Source of the DNA: Elysia marginata
Taxonomy: Eukaryota > Mollusca > Gastropoda > Plakobranchidae
Direction of reading: 5' to 3'
Assembly: GCA_019649035.1 (NCBI GenBank)
Contig: BMAT01001462.1
Location: forward strand, 12,450 to 44,541
DNA length: 32,092 nt
Shown here: positions 28,620 to 32,092 of the stretch, piece after piece
Position numbering within the stretch: the first letter of the stretch is position 1
How the letters are laid out: each line of letters opens with the position of its first letter
Translations under genes and position numbers: made by a program
The notes under the pieces: generated by a model
What the model saw: only the letters and a program-made list of their open reading frames with translations
Databases searched by the model: none
Told to the model about the DNA's origin: nothing

Positions 28620-31535
28620 GGTTTTGCGATCTGATTAGATCTGTAAAACATGCGCATGCTTACAATTTATTTGACGTGGCGAAAGTGTTTTCAAAGCTAT
28701 AGAGCCAAAATATATATTGATTTGCTTTTATTATTACTTAATAGCTAGGTTAGGAGAAATAATGAAAAATATAGTTACTGGAATGATAACTGTTTTGGGT
28801 CTTATGTTGATGGTGTAACGTATTATTGTCTTTTTGGACTTACTAAAGTTTTCTAACCTCTGTAGGCTGATTAGTATATCTGTGATTCTATGCAATTTTA
28901 AAAGTCTAGGTAAATTGTTGTAAAATTTAGCTAGACAGTTGGTTCTTTCAAGCAAATACTGTTTGAAAAGAAAAAGAAGTTCGTGTATTATGCGGAAGAA
29001 GGAGGATCAGCCTAAGTGATTAGTTTTTTGTGTTAAACAATAAACTTCAGTTTTAGGACTTCCTTGTAAAGGTTGCGGTGGTTACATTATCAAAGAACCG
29101 TATGGCTTAACTCTCACGAAGGTAGCAGGGGGGGGGGCGGGGCGAAGCTGCTTCTAATTAATATGTTGATTTCATTCCTCAAATAATTATACGTGGTGCG
29201 CTGATTTGCAGACTTTGGTTCAGGCTAAATCGCCTGCGCCTTTTCACTTTGCACGGACGACGATAACTTATGACGTAACATTAACGTTACTCATAGGTAG
29301 CGGGTTTTTACAGCAGACGATTGGCAAAACAGCCCTGTTAGTCCGTCAGCCATCCTGGATTTCCTCACCAATGGGCTTCGTCCTCCTGGGCGTGCCAACA
29401 ACCCATGGTCTCTAGTAATGTTATGTGTGAAATCAAATATCACACAAGACATAGTGAGAAGATTTAGTCAAATGATTATGTATCCTTCCTAGCCTATCGC
29501 AATCATGTACCTGATTTTCAATCTCTCATGGACACTCTTTACTCTATTACAATTTCATGCATCCTGGTAAAAATTGTTTGGTTATTTTTTTTAACATAGT
29601 TTTTGTTTTGTTTTATTTTGATTTGTTGCGTGTCGCAAGAGGAAAAAATGGAAACGTTCTGCAAGCCTAATTACAAGTGATAACCGTACGGCTATAACCC
29701 TGAGATCAGTAGGTGGTGTCTAAGTGTATTTTTGTAATATTTTCTTTCTTTTTTTCATATTTTTTGTAGCTTAGCCACAACCCGATCCCTCCGGGTAAGT
29801 ATGGGTGGAGAGGGAATCGCCAGTTTTGTTACCTAGAGCTGCTTACTATCTTAATGAGGCTGACCTATATCTATGCAAAATTACTACGTGATTCTTGTTA
29901 TTGGTGCAGAAATGTATATCAAAGGTGCAATGAGTGCGTTTTATTTAAGCTCCAAAATTTTTGTTCTCTATCATGGCACCATAAAGAGTGTTCAATCTGC
30001 AAAAGGGAAGACGGAAGAGATTGGTGTTTTTCCAATAATCACGTGATCCTGTTGAGATTTAGGTCAGCCCCATTAAACTGACATGCAGGGTCTTGGCCCT
30101 CAGGCTAAAACAGAAGAACACGTGACATGCGGAGCCTAAAATCGAAGAAAAGCGGCGCCTAAAACCTAGGCCAGATCTAGCCCTATGCCAGACTCTATAT
30201 CAATATAGCTTGTATAACTAGCTCTAAATCTAGATTATCAAAACTATTTTCTAGATGTAAGTCAACCTTTTAGGCAATTAATCTATATTTAGATCTAGAT
30301 CTATATCCAACCTAAACTATAGGCCTACAGAATTTCAACAAAGGAAGCAGGCGAAACTATTGAGTTTATGTGTACCCGTCCGCCCACCATTTTTTTCCAA
30401 AATGGTAGGCAGAAGCGCTTAAAATGTGATTTCTCCGTACAAACGGATTCAGTGAGACCGTTATTTAGTTCAAATCTTAACCTAAATAAAACAGAGCTTC
30501 CTTAGGCTTTGGGGCACGCTGTGGATTTTGAAATTGCAGTAAACCTGCATTGATAATGGGAGGCAACTAGCCTAAATCAGGCACAAGTGAGAATTTAAAA
30601 AACGATGATTTATTGATATTTTCATATAGAAGCCTACGGTATCTGTTTATTTTACACTCTAAAAGCGTTGAAAAGGAGTTTTCACACGAATTTTGTTTTT
30701 ATCAAATAAATTTCATTTTGAAGCAAATAAAAAGATAATGGTCAAAATTAATTACAGCCTAATATCTTCATTGTTTAAAAGGCTCTATTTAACTGGAAAA
30801 CTAGTGGTAGCGACCTGTGCCTGATTTCGTGTGGTTTCATTGTTGCGGTTGACCAGGCAGTTCCAGTAGTCGAATATACACTTAGACATTGAGAATACAT
30901 TGTATTTTTCTTTTCCTCGCTTTGCCTTCTTTCTGTCTTCTCTCTTTTAAAAGTAAAAGTAGTTTTTGCGACCAGTACTGACTGATACATAACATTTAAA
31001 CAAAACATAATAAAGATACGTATAAAAGTACCATAGACTGGGCTTGCCTCTGTAGCTGCTCCTACATGGCTCTTGAAAAAACAGTTTAAAAGAGCCACAC
31101 GCCACTCCTTGTAAGAACTTCTAATTTTTTTAAAGTTTAGTTTGCTATCTTATGAGTCGTTTCTTTAACCACTGTAAGTACCAGCGCTCACAAAAACCTT
31201 TTTTATTTAACTCATTCGAATCCAGTCCAAACGAGCATGCATTTTTTTTTTTATTAATGTCTTCGAACCTCTAAAATTTACATGAAATCACTAATAGGCA
31301 TATTTTGTGGGGAAATGTTAAAAGTTCGGCTGATTGAAAATATTGAGAAAAGGAGGGAGCAGTGAATTTGAAAAGTTGTTTTCTTCAACACGAGACGTGA
31401 ATCATTTCTTAACTTTCTAATATCGAAACATTAAGCAGCTGATATTGAACTTGTAGCCAAAACCTTCGGCCTAGCGATTGAAAGACATTGATTTTCCAGT
31501 AACTTTTAGACTTGTAGCTCTATGTAAAAATATTG
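28620..31535. other. No gene recognised
   Basis: AT-rich sequence, including a stretch rich in CTAG/AGATCT sites at about 30165-30330 and a TAGGCCTA palindrome near 30322. No exon-like coding segment or repeat with a second copy was found. Confidence 0.5.
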
Positions 31536-31537
31536 GC

Positions 31538-31539
<2 letters not shown>

Positions 31540-31595
<56 letters not shown>

Positions 31596-31635
31596 CTCTC
31601 TCTTTCTCTCTCTCTCTTTCTCTCTCTCTCTTTCT
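31540..31635 (+). repeat. (CT)n/(CTTT)n microsatellite
   Basis: (CT)n passes into CTTT units and back. It produces a Ser/Leu-rich open frame that is not a gene. Confidence 0.9.
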
Positions 31636-31938
31636 ATCCATACCCATACGTAACCCGAAGCAATCGGGTGGCGACTAAACTATTTAAATAATTTAAAAAA
31701 GGAAAACATTAGAAAATACATTTAGACTTTTAAGTGGTGGCTGCATTATGCATGCAAAATGTTTAGAATGCCCTCGGCCTCCTGAGTGATTCTTATCATT
31801 AATGCATAACTCCTGTGGCTAACAGTGTTCGTGATGTCGTGGCCGAGGTCACTTGGAGTTTGAAATGTTTCAGGAGTTCGCCTACGTGTACAATATACGA
31901 CCTCAGCTAATCTTTAACTTTGAAATTGTAAATGAAAT

Positions 31939-32092
31939 TCTTCTTCTTCTTCTTCTTCTTCTTCTTCTTCTTCTTCTTCTTCTTCTTCTTCTTCTTCTTC
32001 TTCTTCTTCTTCTTCTTCTTCTTTTTCTTCTTCTTCTTCTTCTTCTTCTTCTTCTGCTTGTTCCTCTTCTTCTTCTTCTTCTGCTTCTTCCT
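31939..32092 (+). repeat. (CTT)n microsatellite at the window edge
   Basis: About 150 bases of TTC repeat with only a few interruptions (for example TTTTTC near 32023, GCTTG near 32056). It runs past the window end, so its full length is unknown. Confidence 0.95.

Overview
The window looks like nuclear DNA of an invertebrate animal, most likely a lophotrochozoan such as a mollusc. The evidence is long introns with GT...AG ends, an AT-rich background, abundant (CT)n, (CTT)n and (GAT)n microsatellites, many tRNA-derived SINEs, LINE 3' ends and a Penelope-like element. There are no operons, ribosome binding sites or bacterial genes. The taxon is inference. One run of 86 Ns (18988-19073) is an assembly gap.

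Bases 554-13352 hold the only gene I can support: eleven phase-compatible exons on the + strand that encode the last 396 residues of a coiled-coil protein. The heptad-rich segments and their order resemble FLACC1 (ALS2CR12), a sperm-flagellum coiled-coil protein, as I remember it. The 5' end of the gene lies before the window. AATAAA signals follow the stop.

The introns carry most of the interest. The intron 1908-3449 holds a LINE 3' end on +. The last intron (8921-13073) holds a copy of the same LINE end on -, a second LINE 3' end, a decayed Penelope-like element and a SINE pair whose poly-T tail abuts the last splice acceptor. At the end of the Penelope-like element the minus strand contains every conserved part of a hammerhead ribozyme (9958-10002). 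Two minisatellites made of splice-acceptor-like units sit just before exons 7151 and 8821. A TTAA-flanked MITE of piggyBac type lies at 4315-4630.

From 13.6 kb to the right edge I recognise no gene. This part is AT-rich sequence with four SINE types (some with clear target-site duplications), a LINE 3' end on - (26001-26600), long purine or pyrimidine microsatellite fields (16.4-16.85, 20.4-21.44, 31.54-31.64 and 31.94-32.09 kb) and an unclassified dispersed repeat of about 120 bp present three times (5.7, 17.5 and 22.2 kb). A TATA-like site followed by a donor at 28.5-28.6 kb could be a promoter and first exon, but the support is weak.

The exons were found by reading splice signals and reading-frame continuity, and the family names come from recall of protein motifs. 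No alignment was run.
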